The position numbers and the translations under genes are program-made. From Talpa occidentalis (lineage: Eukaryota; Chordata; Mammalia; Eulipotyphla; Talpidae), in NCBI RefSeq assembly GCF_014898055.3, contig NW_023601543.1:59357566-59421565 (forward strand): DNA of 64,000 nt. Direction: 5' to 3'. The notes beneath the pieces were generated by a model, which ran no database searches, was not told where the DNA came from, and saw only the letters and a list, made by a program, of their open reading frames with translations. The stretch's first letter is position 1; the number at the start of each line of letters is the position of its first letter. Below, one piece after another: positions 10,746-21,850 of this stretch.

Positions 10746-12165
10746 CTTCTGATTGCTGTCAATGGTTTTTTAAGAGTTGAATGGAATGTAAGCTTGTAAT
10801 ATTATCGTGTATCATATTGTGAAGAAGATAGGATCATCTTGTGCTTCTGTGCCCCAGCCTTTGAATCAGCCATTTTTTCTGAGAAGTCAGCTTCTTTTTA
10901 ATGGCAAATAGTGTTTAGAAACCAAGATCTGGCACAAGACATGTTCACAGCTACTGTCAGTGTTTATAGGTACTCTCAGAGAGTAAAGAAATACAGACAT
11001 ATACATGTACACACACAAACACAGAGAAGTAAATATGCATACATACACACAGAAGATTACAATCTGGGTTTAACTCAAAAGAATGAAGCATCAACTCAAT
11101 GTTTGTCTTGTAACAAAAGTCAGTGGAAGATGGCATTTTAAGGGACAAGATGTATCTCTGTTGGCGATTTTGAAGTAACACTTTATGGTGATAAAGTCTT
11201 GTACCTGTGAGTTGATCTGGGAGTGAGCTTTGAAACTTTATTTCCATTCACTTGCATTCAGTCCTTCAAACATTCTGCCAATGGATGTGGGGCAGTCAGA
11301 GGCTTTGAAAGAGAAGGCAGAGTTGACAGTGAAGCTGGACAGGCCTTTTGCTCCTAGAAAAGAGTCATGGGCAAGTCTGGCAAATGGGTACTCTCTCAGG
11401 AAATAGAAGAGAAGAATATCAGAGCCTGGAAAACCGATAAAATTTAAACTTAGAAATTTGATCACATATGACAAGGAAATGGGGAAGGAGATGAGGGATG
11501 GGAATGTTGTATAAATAATAAACTTGCGTCTGTGTCAGAGCAAAACTGCTGATGAGTTTAGGAATCCACCTGTTGTTCCAGATGGCCCACCCAACTAACC
11601 TTTTTGTATAGAAATGGGAGCATTTACCTTCTAAGATTTGAGATCACTTATCTTACTTTGTGTTTATGGTTAGATTCTTTGACTGCCTGAGGAGAGGTGG
11701 GCACCATCTTATCAACACTGTACACTGTAGCACTTAATACCTTAAAATTATTCAAGAAATGCCTGCTAAAAATTTCTTACTTTGGTCTCCTTGGAATATT
11801 TAAAATGTCTTTAGCTGGCACTTGTAATTTTTGAGGTAATAGTTGTTAACTTCATTTTAATGTAAACTCTTAGCTTGGTTCACGGCACTATATCCAGCAA
11901 AAGGAGTGATTATTTATGACATTTTAGAGAAAAGGGCTGTTTTTGGAAAAAGAAATGCACTGAATAAGACAAATGTTCTGTACTGAAAGCACGTCCCCAC
12001 TTTTAAACAGTGCAGGTGCAGGGGGAGACGACCATGTCATCATGGAAAGAGTTCTGCAGTGCAAGACAATGTTACCTGCCCAACAGCTCATAACTACATG
12101 ATCTTGAAGGCTCTGTAACCTCTGGGACTCAAGTTTCTTTTCTCTAAAATGGGAGTAATTAGGCC
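10746..12165. other. Unassigned unique sequence
   Basis: No repeat or gene that I can name. It contains an ACAC/ATAC-rich patch at about 10995-11055. The frames at 10911-11247 on both strands come from this low-complexity sequence. Confidence 0.4.
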
Positions 12166-12169
12166 TGAC

Positions 12170-12512
12170 TACTATAGTCTGAATGTTTGTGACTCTCCAA
12201 AATTCATATATTAAAATCCTACTGCTGATTTGATGGTATTTGGGAGGTACTTAGGTTTTCAGAATGGAACCCTCATGAATAGAATTTGTGCTTTATAAAA
12301 GAGATCCCACAGAGGTCCTCAGTCCCCTCCACGATGTGAGGACACCAAAAAGGAGCAGACTATGAACTAAGAAGAGGGCTGTCGCCAGAATATGACCATG
12401 CTGGCATCTTGAACTTGAACTTGCTGGCCTCCAGAATTGTGAACTATAATGCAATAAAAGCTACCCAGTTGGTGGTATTTTGTTATAGCAACTTGAACAG
12501 ACTAAGATTTTA
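12170..12512 (+). mobile_element. MaLR-type LTR (MST/MLT1-like)
   Basis: It begins CTATAGTCTGAATGTTTGTG, passes CTCATGAATAGAATTTGTGC and GATGTGAGGACACCAAAAAG, and ends with AGCTACCCAGTTGGTGGTAT and AACAGACTAAG. This is the order seen in ERVL-MaLR LTRs. It stands alone; no internal sequence follows. Confidence 0.75.
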
Positions 12513-12759
12513 ACTTCTAGAGTAATTATGGGAGTTAAAAGAGGTAATTCATAATGAAGGTACTGTGTGCCTCTTTATTAAGGCTTCCAGGCTCAATTGG
12601 AAGGGGTGCTCTATTGGAAAGAATGATGGGGGCTGCAGAAGAAAGGGGTGGGGTGAGATTCTTAAGATGGGCTTTGTCAATGCAGAGGAAACCCGTATGA
12701 ACTCTATAGATGTCCCTAGCAATGTTGTCTGAATTTTTCATGTTGGAGGGTGTGTTGGT

Positions 12760-13170
12760 TTTCCAAGGCTACTATTTGAAGGTATTATAAACTGAGTGTT
12801 TATAACAACAGGAATTTATTATTTCATAGTCCAGGAGACCAAAGTCCCTAAATGAAGATTCTAGGAATGGATCTTTTTCAAGTTTCTTTCCTAGCTTTTG
12901 GTCACCTCAGGAGTTACTTGAGTATCTTATTCCTGTATTTCTTCACATTGTCTTTCTGTGTGTGTCTATTTCTATATTCAAATTTCCCATTTTTATAATG
13001 ATATTTTATAGTTATGTTGGATTAGGTTCCACAGGAATGACTTCATTTTAACTTGACTAAATCTACAAGGACCCAATTTCCAAATAAGAACACATTATGA
13101 GGTATTGGGTGGTTAGAGCTTCAACTTGCATTTTTGGGAGGACACAATTCAACCCATAATAAGATGGAAT
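12760..13170. repeat. Ancient interspersed repeat, family not named
   Basis: The segment has CAACAGGAATTTATTATTTC near one end and GAGGTATTGGGTGGTTAGAG plus GGACACAATTCAACCCATAA at the other. This is a familiar combination in mammalian repeats, but I cannot give the family reliably. Confidence 0.5.
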
Positions 13171-13309
13171 TGGCAAAGTCAAGTCCTATCCAGGTGGCTG
13201 GATATCTAGGGCATTTGAGGGTCTGTTTGAAATGAGACGAAGGATAAAGGGAGGCAGACTCAGCAGTAGGAAGTTTTTATGTAGGAAATTCCTGTTGTCA
13301 AGTTCAATG

Positions 13310-13850
13310 TGATAAATTAATCATGTCACAAATTCTGACACTTCTCTCACTGAGAAGTGAGGTTTATTTGTGCCCTTTTCTGAGTCTGAGATGGATTGTG
13401 ATTCCTTTGACCAATGTAATATGGCATAAGTGGTGCTATACCACCTCCATACTTAGCCTATAAGAGGACTGGAAATTTTTGCTTTCTTCTTCTTGAAGCC
13501 CCGAGCTATCACTTAAGAAGCATATTACCCCAAGTTTGCCAAGCTGTGAAGAAGCTTAAGCTAGCTACATGGAGAGTCTATGTGGGAGGAGAGACAGAGA
13601 CAAAAGCATACATGAACATAGAAACAGAGATAGAGACCCAGCCAACCTTCAGCCATTTCACCCCTAGCTATACAAGTCATCCTAGCTGAGGCTCCAGACT
13701 TTGTGAAGCAGTGCTGAGCTTCCCATCTGTGTCCTGTCTGTATTCCTGACCGAGCATAGGATGTAATAGTAGTAGTAATAAGAATAAATTTCTTTTAAGC
13801 CACAAAGTCTGGGATAGTTTGTTAAGCAACAATAGATAACTGAAACAACC
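13310..13850 (+). mobile_element. MLT1-like MaLR LTR
   Basis: It carries TTTGACCAATGTAATATGGC near the start and ends AAGCCACAAAGTCTGGGATA then GTTAAGCAACAATAGATAAC. This is the typical end of MLT1 LTRs. A short TAGTAGTAATAAG run precedes the end. Confidence 0.75.
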
Positions 13851-14355
13851 ACATCTTTAAAATGAAGATAAGTAATTGATGTGAATGTAAGGATAGAGGA
13901 TCTGGGTGTTATTCTTGGAGGAAAGATTCCTGACAGTGTGAACAAGTGGGTGAAATTTGTAGTTGGTTCCAGCACCAGCAGAGACCCAGCCAACACATCA
14001 GCAGAAGTCAAATCCCATAGGCCTGACAACTACATTGTTGGATCAAGAGTCTGATCAATGGAGTGTAGTGGATAGAATTAGGGGTCTTGTGGACACTTAG
14101 AATTTCCCTTTGGACCTGCTGGAAAACTGACTGGTAATAGAAACATGCTTCAGCTGCTAGTGCCAATGGCTCATGAAATAAAAGGTAAGACTTTACTACC
14201 CAAATTTGGAAGGATGTGAGTATATGAATATAGGGATATCTGCTGGGATGAGTAGAAGGAGGGAGGGTTTCCTGTTGCAGGACTGGGTTGCAGGCATTTG
14301 TTGTTATAATGATGCCCAGGACTAATAGACAGAAGGATGGTTCCCTCTGCTGTCA
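13851..14355. other. Unassigned sequence
   Basis: No recognisable gene or repeat. The frames on the minus strand (13682-14029, 14171-14356) overlap repeat-derived DNA and show no family features. Confidence 0.35.
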
Positions 14356-14359
14356 TTCA

Positions 14360-14550
14360 GACTGTCTATAATCTGGCACCCCCTGCCTTTTCTACATTGT
14401 TCTCCAGACTTGTCTTTATGCTGTGTTCGCTGTAGATGACACCCATTCTTTATCTTGAGGCCTTCACTCAAAATGGAATTCCCCACATCATCACAGGTCT
14501 GGACTCTGTACTTCTACAAGGTGACCTTGAAATGTCACATGAAGATTATC
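14360..14550 (+). mobile_element. L2 LINE fragment
   Basis: TCTATAATCTGGCACCCCCT, then TTGTTCTCCAGAC and TTGAGGCCTTCACTCAAA follow the usual L2 3' region. Confidence 0.5.
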
Positions 14551-14744
14551 TCTGATGCCTCAGTGTGGAGGTAACCATGTATTCTTGAAACACCTGTCTA
14601 CTTACGGCACAGCTATGGAAGTCTTGCCTTGTTCTTCCTCATTACCTGGGAACTTGCAAACAGATCCCATCTCACTCCTGGGACTACCCAACACTATGGC
14701 CCTCACAGCAACCAAACATCAAGCCCTCAACACCTATCCTTAAG

Positions 14745-14925
14745 TTGGTGATTGGAAATAAATGCAAATACTTACAAAGATCCTGATAGTGTTTAAAATG
14801 GAAACATTGCAGAACTCAAGTAACTTACCCAAGTCCATCCAACTAGTGAGAATAGTTTCAAGGTCCAAACCCAAGGAATGGGGTTCCAGAGTCAGTGCTC
14901 TTAAACACTACACTATGCTGCCTAG
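14745..14925 (+). mobile_element. MIR fragment
   Basis: It contains AACTTACCCAAGTCCATCCA and ACCCAAGGAATGGGGTTCCA followed by CAGTGCTCTTAAACACTAC, the 3' part of MIR. Confidence 0.6.
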
Positions 14926-15700
14926 TGAGAGCTCACTGTCAATCTAGAAAACATCTTACTCTGTGACCTTAATTGATGAAATTAGTGAAGCCCATTAAAA
15001 TAATGATATCAATTATAAACTATATCCAATTAATATTGACTTTTATTTGTCAACTACATGCAAAGTAGGTGAGAGGTTTCTGCCCTCAAAGATAATATTC
15101 TGTAATTTGCTTCTAGATCCCCATTCTGAATTGCTTTTCTAATTTCTGATGTGAAAAAATCTCACCAGTTTTACTCAAGCCAGACAGTGAAAAAAGGTTG
15201 CATCAGTGTTCCCTCTTTGGAGACACTCTACACTACCAGGTTGGAGATTCTGGAGCTATCTTTAATGTCTCTGCACCATTGCTATTTCTAGAGGGGTGTT
15301 GCTGAAGCAAAAGATAGACCAGGTAGAGGCTTTTCATAAAGTCCTTCTGGGTTAAGTATTACAAGTTGAGGTAGAAAAGAGGAAAGGCCAAGTACTTGAG
15401 AAGGTCACGTAAATAGCAGCAAAAGACATGAAAAATGAAGGGGGGAATGAAAGGAAGAAAAATTGGAGAGTGGAGAAGAAATGGTAGCAGAAGGAAGTAG
15501 GAGGAGAAAGTGGCTTGAAAAAGAAATGAAAAGATTAAAAAGTAAACCAACAGGCAACAAGACCACTTAGAATTATAGTTCTCTTTATAGTTGCATTGCT
15601 CAAATGTAGCTATCAATTTATTCAATATCTTGACTTCTAGTATGCTTGTGTCTGTCCCAAATACTGGCATTTGAATGAAAGGATTCTCCCTATGAAATAT
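14926..15700. other. Unassigned AT-rich sequence
   Basis: The minus strand holds a phenylalanine/leucine-rich 124-codon frame (15359-15733) that reflects purine-rich DNA on the plus strand. I see no real gene. Confidence 0.4.
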
Positions 15701-15719
15701 TTCCATGAATCTGAATATG

Positions 15720-15970
15720 GGTATTCTAGACACCTCATATACATGGAGTCATACAATATTTGACCTTTGTGTCTGATTTAGTCACTTATAATGTCTTCAA
15801 GCATCATTCATATTATAGTATGTATCAGAATTTTATTCTGTTCTAAGGTTGCATAATATTCCATTGTAGGTATATAGTACAGTTTGTTTATCCATTCATC
15901 TGTTGATGTGCATTTGGGTTATGTTCATTGTTTAGTTCTTGTAAATAATGCCGCTGTGAACATTATATAA
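15720..15970 (-). mobile_element. Old L1 ORF2 3' fragment
   Basis: The plus strand reads ATAATATTCCATTGTAGG, then TGTTTATCCATTCATCTGTT and TTGTAAATAATGCCGCTGTG. This is the antisense of the L1 ORF2 C-terminal region. Confidence 0.75.
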
Positions 15971-16333
15971 CAAATCCACGCATTGTATCGAAAACAATGG
16001 GTCAAATATGGGCTGGCCAATCTGAATTGTGTCTCTATCAGATTTGACCATTGTTGTAGGGAGATGTTCTTTACTGGTGTGTGATTTTTGCTGTTGTTAG
16101 CAGTGAGTCTCAAGATTCTGGAAGTTTCTTCAAAAGTAAGCTGGGTCACTTATAACCTAAAGACTTTCTATTGAGGTGAATTTTAGAATTTTATCCATAC
16201 ACAGGAAATCACATAATGATTCTGTTATGAGTTGATTGTATCTTTCCTCCCAGTCTCACTTCAGTGGACATCTGACTTTTATCTGATAAGAGTTATCAGG
16301 AATGCCCACTGCTTCAAGATTGTCAAACATGAG

Positions 16334-16567
16334 GGACTCCTTGGTGGCCTCAGAGTTAAGTCTCAGCGCTATCATAGGTATGGCCTGAGTGTGATTCCCG
16401 CCAGGAACCTAACCCATACATGGCGCGGCAGATCTCTCCTGTCTCCCCGCTGCTCCCCTCAGCAGTGTATTTCAGTAGATCTGCCTGTTCTGCTCCCCAC
16501 TCTGTCTCTGAATCCTCTCACTCCCCACACTCTGGCCTACATCCCAGTTCTTCTATGCAAAACAAAA
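16334..16567 (+). mobile_element. tRNA-derived SINE, diverged subfamily D
   Basis: TSD ATTSTCAAACATGAG (16319-16333, 16568-16582). The head GGACTCCTTGGTGGCCTCAG and the altered anticodon-side region differ from the A, B and C types and match the copy at 19241. The tail lacks the usual AAAT repeats. Confidence 0.8.
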
Positions 16568-16624
16568 ATTCTCAAACATGAGCTTATGTTAATATGTTTA
16601 TAGGAAATCTAAACATGTATTTTT

Positions 16625-16890
16625 TAAAAAAAAATTATTTATGCATACAAGAGCTGGGGTGCAGGCCAGAGTTGGGGTGGTGGTGAGAGGATTCACCAGA
16701 CACAGAGTGGGGAGAAGAACAGGCAGATGTACTGAAATACACTGCTGAGGGGAGCAATAGGCTAGACAGGAGAGGTCTGCTGTGTCATATGGATTAGCTC
16801 CCTGGTTGGCCTGGGAATCGAACTCATGCTACAGTGGCTGCCAATAGCTTGATAGTGCTGTTTTTAACCCCTGTGCCACCAGGAAGGCCC
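16625..16890 (-). mobile_element. tRNA-derived SINE, older B-like copy
   Basis: TSD CTAAACMTGTATTTT (16609-16624, 16891-16905). Its head region (on the plus strand GGCTGCCAATAGCTTGATAG) is shared with the copies at 42953 and 58190, so these three may form one older group. Confidence 0.85.
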
Positions 16891-16929
16891 CTAAACCTGT
16901 ATTTTCTTTTAAAATTTTATTTTAATTGT

Positions 16930-17600
16930 CTGGGATGAAGGGAAATATATGCACAAAGCATTTTTGCTGCATGCTAACATGTGATAGCTGTCTCAAGGAA
17001 AAGTACTTGTGCAATTGAGTTGGGAGCTGAACTAATCACTTTTTTCATAACAGACCACTTTTATTTTTATCTGAACAAATAACTGACAGATCATGGTTAC
17101 TTGTACTTGGGCATTTGGCAGATATTTTCTTGAAAATGAACGAAGTGAGCCTGTTATGTCAAGGAAAACAACTGAAAGTATTTGTTGCCAAAGATTAAAT
17201 TCCAGCTTTCAAGAGAAAATTAGAATTTTGGAAAGCTTATATTCATTACCATGAGCTTGCCAGCTTTTCAGTACTTAAAAGACATTTTCTGATGATATTG
17301 GTGTTGATATTAACTAATATGATTTTTCAAATTTTGCATAATGAAATATGTCAACATTTGGAAGATCTGCGTAACTTGATGAACCAATATTTTCCAAATG
17401 ACCAATTCATAGCTTAATAAAATCATGGATGAGTAAAAAGTATATTCCAACTGCAAGATAGACCAACGAATTTTAATGTAACAGTGAATTAAAAGTTCAT
17501 TAATATGGTCTCACATTCTGTGCTACAACTAACCCTTAAGAAACTATGATTTTTGCTTAGTTTTTCCATCTGAGATTTTAGACAATCAAATGGAGGACAG
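16930..17600 (+). pseudogene. Decayed hAT-type transposase fragment (ZBED5/Charlie-like)
   Basis: One plus-strand frame, with several stops, gives HLADIFLKMNEVSLLCQGKQ, then LKVFVAKD-IPAFKRKLEFWK, then HYHELASF. A second frame then gives NEICQHLEDLRNLMNQYF and PNDQF, and a later one LQDRPTNFNVT and FINMVSHSVLQLT. These segments occur in this order in the catalytic region of hAT transposases and of domesticated relatives such as ZBED5, FAM200 and GTF2IRD2. The zinc finger and the C-terminal dimerisation part are missing. Multiple stops and shifts show that it is not functional. It may be a transposon fossil or a retrocopy of a domesticated gene; no tail or TSD decides this. The family call is from memory of the motif order. 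Confidence 0.8.
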
Positions 17601-18150
17601 TATCTGTCCTACCAGAGAGGCAAACCTTGGAAGTTATAGATGCACTTGTATAAATGGAGTGATGAGAGTTCTTTAGAAAATATTTTCTATAGAAATAACT
17701 TAGATATTGAGAGAAATTGACACATGGCAGTATACTGCATTTGTCACATCTTCCTCAGCTTGTTGTGGACCTGAATATATATTCTCAATGTTTTCCCTTC
17801 ATTCTGTTCCAATACCAAGTCAACCACTGTGGTGGTCATTTGAGATGAGGCAGCAGTGTGGTGAGACTGAATTGAATACAAAAGATTGGGTCTTGGCAAA
17901 TAAGATATACAGAAGCCAAGCTAAGGAATTTGTTTTTCTGAAAAGACATATCTGGACCCCTGGTTAACATGTGCCTGACCTTTTGCCTTTCAAGAGGCCA
18001 GCCACAGAACACACAATGTATGGAGATTTGTACGCATCTTTGATTTGTCAAATAAAGTACACAAATCCAAAGCACTTTGGCCAAATAAGCAAATATGTGT
18101 GTGCTGTGCACTCATGGTAATGGGTGTTGGAAATTTCAGTATTCAGCTGG
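17601..18150. other. Unassigned unique sequence
   Basis: No repeat or gene recognised. Frames on both strands (17707-17967, 17836-18111) overlap each other and look like chance. Confidence 0.35.
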
Positions 18151-18165
18151 GAAACATGCTTTTCT

Positions 18166-18435
18166 TTTCTTTTTAAAGATTTATTTATCTTTATACAAGA
18201 ACCAGGGTACAGGCCAGATGCACAGGAGGGTGAGAGGATTCACCAGAGACAGAGCGGGGAACAGAACAGGAAGACTGATGAAATACACTGCTGAGGGGAG
18301 CAGCGGGAGAGACAGGAGAGGTCTGCTTCCCCATGTAGGATTCTCGCCGGCTGACCGGGATCGAACCCGCGCTGCAGAGGCTGCAGACAGCTTCAGAATG
18401 TGGCGCTCAACCGCGTGTGCCACCAGGGAGGCCAA
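18166..18435 (-). mobile_element. tRNA-derived SINE, subfamily C
   Basis: TSD GAAACATGYTTTTCT (18151-18165, 18436-18450). Its C-type features on the plus strand are GGATTCTCGCCGGC and AGAATGTGGCGCTCAACC. Confidence 0.9.
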
Positions 18436-18932
18436 GAAACATGTTTTTCTGTGGCTGACTTCCTGGATAAACCGAGACCTCTTTCTCTATGAACTCTTAA
18501 AAAATTCAATTCCACAGGCTGTTGTAGTTGGAAGAGCTAAGCAATGGAATGGGATAGATGCTAGGGTCTGGAAATGTGATTTTGGTACATTATACATGAT
18601 TTAATTTTCCTTTTTATGACATCTATATTATAATATTAGGACATTTTTACCAAATCAAGTTGCTGACATGTGATTCTATAACAATTCACTTGTTATTTTC
18701 CTTTGTCTTGTTGATGGGGTTTTGTCTATCTTTCATTCCTTCCTCAACCATACACGCCTGACCCTACTGTATGCAGCTCAAGTTGGTTTCATTCTTATCA
18801 AAATTTCTTTCAAATTTCTTAGTTCTGTGTAGCATAAAACATAAGAGGTTGTATTATTTATATTTTTTCCATAAAGCAAAAGATTTGAGTCACAATTCAT
18901 TTGTGTTACAGAAGTAAAAAATGCAGGCATGA

Positions 18933-19200
18933 GGGCCTCCCCGGTGGCACAGCGGTTGAGCGCTGAGCTGCGAAGCTGCCCGCAGCCTCCACAGCGCCAG
19001 TTCAATCCCTGGCCACCGGCCAGGGTCCCACATGGTGCCAGACCTCTCCTGCAGCCTGCTGCTCCCCTCAGCAGTGTACTTCATCAGTCTGCCCGTTCTA
19101 CTCTCCACTCTGGCTCTGGTGAATTCTCTCACCCTCCCACGCCTCTTACTGTACCCAGTGCTTGTATAAATAAATAAATAAAATCTTTAAAAATAAAAAT
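18933..19200 (+). mobile_element. tRNA-derived SINE, subfamily A
   Basis: Perfect TSD AAAAATGCAGGCATGA (18917-18932, 19201-19216). Head GGGCCTCCCCGGTGGCACAG. The intact TSD and low divergence suggest recent insertion. Confidence 0.95.
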
Positions 19201-19240
19201 AAAAATGCAGGCATGAAACATTGATTTAAACAAGAAGTCT

Positions 19241-19488
19241 GGGCCTCCCTGGTGGCCTGGGTGTTAAATCTCAGTGTTACCACTACCAATGGCCCTGAGT
19301 TTGACCTGGCCAGGGACCTGACCCACGTGGGCAGCAGACCTCTCCTGTTTCGCCTGCTGCTCCCCTTAACAGTGTATTTCAGTAGATTTGCCTGTTTTGC
19401 CCCGCACTCTGTCTCTGGTGAATTCTCTCACCCCCTCACATCTGGCCTACACTCCAGTTGTTCTATGCAAAATTAAATAAATGAAATC

Positions 19489-19517
<29 letters not shown>
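19241..19517 (+). mobile_element. tRNA-derived SINE, diverged subfamily D
   Basis: It shares with 16334-16567 the head GGTGGCCTGGGTGTTAA and the GGCCCTGAGTTTGACC region in place of the usual B-box context. The tail is a long AAAT array (19488-19519). Only a weak TSD, AAGAAGT, is visible. It begins 25 bp after the TSD of the preceding SINE. Confidence 0.85.
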
Positions 19518-19519
<2 letters not shown>

Positions 19520-19842
19520 GAAGTAAAAGAAACCGTATCCAGAAAACAAGTCCTCAGTGGCCATAGTATTGGCAGATGCTTTCGTAAGCCTATAATGCAG
19601 GTCAGTGTCACAGTCTGCATTTGTGGATTGTTATCACAGTGCCTATTTTTCTTAGTACATTATCCCTTCTATACTGGCTGGGCTGCTGAAGAATGGTATA
19701 CTCTGATAGCTTACACACTCCTCCTACCTTCCAACCCTTTTTACTCCTCTTCTGAGAGGCCTTCTGTGACAACCCTCCACTCAGAACTACCCCTGACCAC
19801 CAGAACATCTTTCCTCCTTCTCTGCAGATTAAAAATTTTAAG

Positions 19843-20125
19843 GGGGCCTCCCTGGTGGCGCAAAGGGTTAAGACGCAACCTATGAAGCTATCCACAGCCT
19901 CCGCAGCACTAGTACGATCCCCCGGCCGACCAGGGAGCAACCCACATGGCACAGCAGACCTCTCCTGACTCACCCTCTGCTCCCCTCAGCGGTATACTTC
20001 AGTCAGTCTGCCGGTTTTGTTCCCCACTCTGTCTCTGGTGAACAAAACCCTCACCCCTCACACCTCTGGCCTGTACCCCAGCTCTTGTATGCATAAATAA
20101 ATAAATCTTTAAAAAAATAAAAATG
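19843..20125 (+). mobile_element. tRNA-derived SINE, subfamily B
   Basis: TSD AAAATTTTAAG (19832-19842, 20126-20136). Head GGGCCTCCCTGGTGGCGCAA, then AGGGTTAAG and CTATGAAGCTATCCACAGCC, which typify the B type. Confidence 0.95.
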
Positions 20126-20149
20126 AAAATTTTAAGTACACTCTGCTGT

Positions 20150-20335
20150 CAGCCAGGTATTTGATATTTTTTATTTTACTTGATTTTCACCACAATTCCA
20201 TGAGGTAGCAATCATTAGCCCTTTCTCACAAATAAGGAAAATTGAATCCCAGAAGATTGGTTTCCTTGAGCTTACAACTAATGAGTATCAGAGCAAAGAA
20301 TTCGGAGTCCTCATTCCACTAAACTACCCTATTCC
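20150..20335 (+). mobile_element. MIR
   Basis: GATTTTCACCACAATTCCAT, then GAGGTAGCAATCATTAGCCC and AAATAAGGAAAATTGAATCC follow the MIR core. Confidence 0.7.
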
Positions 20336-20736
20336 CAGCCACTGCCACAGCTGCCCCTTACCTCACTGGCCAAAATTGACACATGAATTTGTACCACCTA
20401 AGCAGTCAGTGAGTGATGAGTACTCAGTGTGCTCCCCTCAAGGGGGATTTACTTCTTGAAGAAGAAATGAGAAAGACGCTACCAGACTCCCAGGAGAACT
20501 GGAAAAGGTAGAAAACATGTTTGAGGTCAGAGGGAAACTCCACAAAAATTTGAGATTGTGCCGTATAGAGGAGGATCCCAGTCTGACAATCCCTGGGCCG
20601 TGTCCGGAAAGTATATATCTTTTATTTGGTTCACATGATGTTTAAAAAAAAAAAACTTTAATATTTACCATTTCAAAACTAGAAGATTTAACATGGAAAG
20701 CTATATTATAACTTCTCTTAAAAAATTGGAGCATCT

Positions 20737-20999
20737 GGGCCTCCCTGGTGGTGCAAGGGGTTAAGACTAAACCTATGAAGCTATCCACAGCCTCTGCAGC
20801 ACAAGTTTGATCCCTGGCCAGGGAGCTACCCACATAGCACAGCAGACCTCTCCTGACTTGCCCGCTGCTCCCCTCAGCAGTGTATTTCAGTCAGTCTCCC
20901 TGTTCTGTTCCCCACTCTGTCTCTGGTGAATCCTCTCACCCTCCACACCTCTGGCCTATACCCCAGTTCTTATGTGCATAAGTAAATAAATCTAAAAAA
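20737..20999 (+). mobile_element. tRNA-derived SINE, subfamily B
   Basis: TSD AAAAATTGKAGYATCT (20721-20736, 21000-21015, two mismatches). The head is GGGCCTCCCTGGTGGTGCAA and the tail ends AAATAAATCTAAAAAA. Confidence 0.95.
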
Positions 21000-21015
21000 A
21001 AAAATTGTAGTATCT

Positions 21016-21685
21016 AACACAATCATATTTTTAGGTGAAAACAACTGGCCAGAGCTGCTCTCTTGAGGGACCCAAGCTCTCATATCATTATAAACCCTTC
21101 AGCTCGCCCAGTCTATCTCTGGGCTGCTATAGACATCTGGATTTGAGGCCACTGAAGTAAACAAAAGTCTTTTCTACCCACTGGAAGGGCACATTCATGA
21201 AGGTTGAGTCTGTGAAGGGACTGATAGGCTGAAATTCCATTTCTTCAGTTTTCTTTTCTTTCTTTCTTTTTTTTTTTTAAAAAGGAGACAGTAGATCAAC
21301 CCCCACAACCCAAGTCTGGGAAACTCTTGACAACAATGGATTTGATTAAATAACAAGTACTCCAGCCATGTGGAGAGGGCGCCGCATTCTTGTTATAAGT
21401 GTTCATTAGGGTCACAGCTTTAGCTCAATCATAATTAAGGTTTTGAGGGCCAGGGACAACTTGCAGTCATCTATGGTCATCACCAAAATTTAGCCAAAAG
21501 AGAATGAAATGTGTCCAGGTCCACAAAGATGTCAAGAAGCTCATAAAACTCACAGTATCCCCTGCTCCTGGAACCTGGTCCTCCCAAATTCACTCACAGT
21601 GAAAATGACTCTTTCTGCTCACCCTTAACCTATCACAATGAGTTTCCAATCAGGGTGGGGATCACACATTAAAAGTCATCAAAAT
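21016..21685. other. Unassigned sequence
   Basis: Contains a short T/C-rich tract at about 21250-21280. No gene or family-level repeat is recognised. Confidence 0.35.
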
Positions 21686-21689
21686 TAAT

Positions 21690-21850
21690 GCTTGTGTTGG
21701 ACACTTTGCTATGCTACCATGATTCCCTTTCTATAGATGAAGAAACTGAGACCAAAGATGTTCAGTAATTTGACAAAGAACACACAGCTAAAAAAGTCAG
21801 AGCCAGAATTGATGACCAGATATCAGGGATGGTATCCACCATAAGCAAAG
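21690..21850 (+). mobile_element. MIR
   Basis: TATAGATGAAGAAACTGAGA, TTCAGTAATTTGACAAAGAA and CACACAGCTAAAAAAGTCAG follow the 3' half of MIR. Confidence 0.7.
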
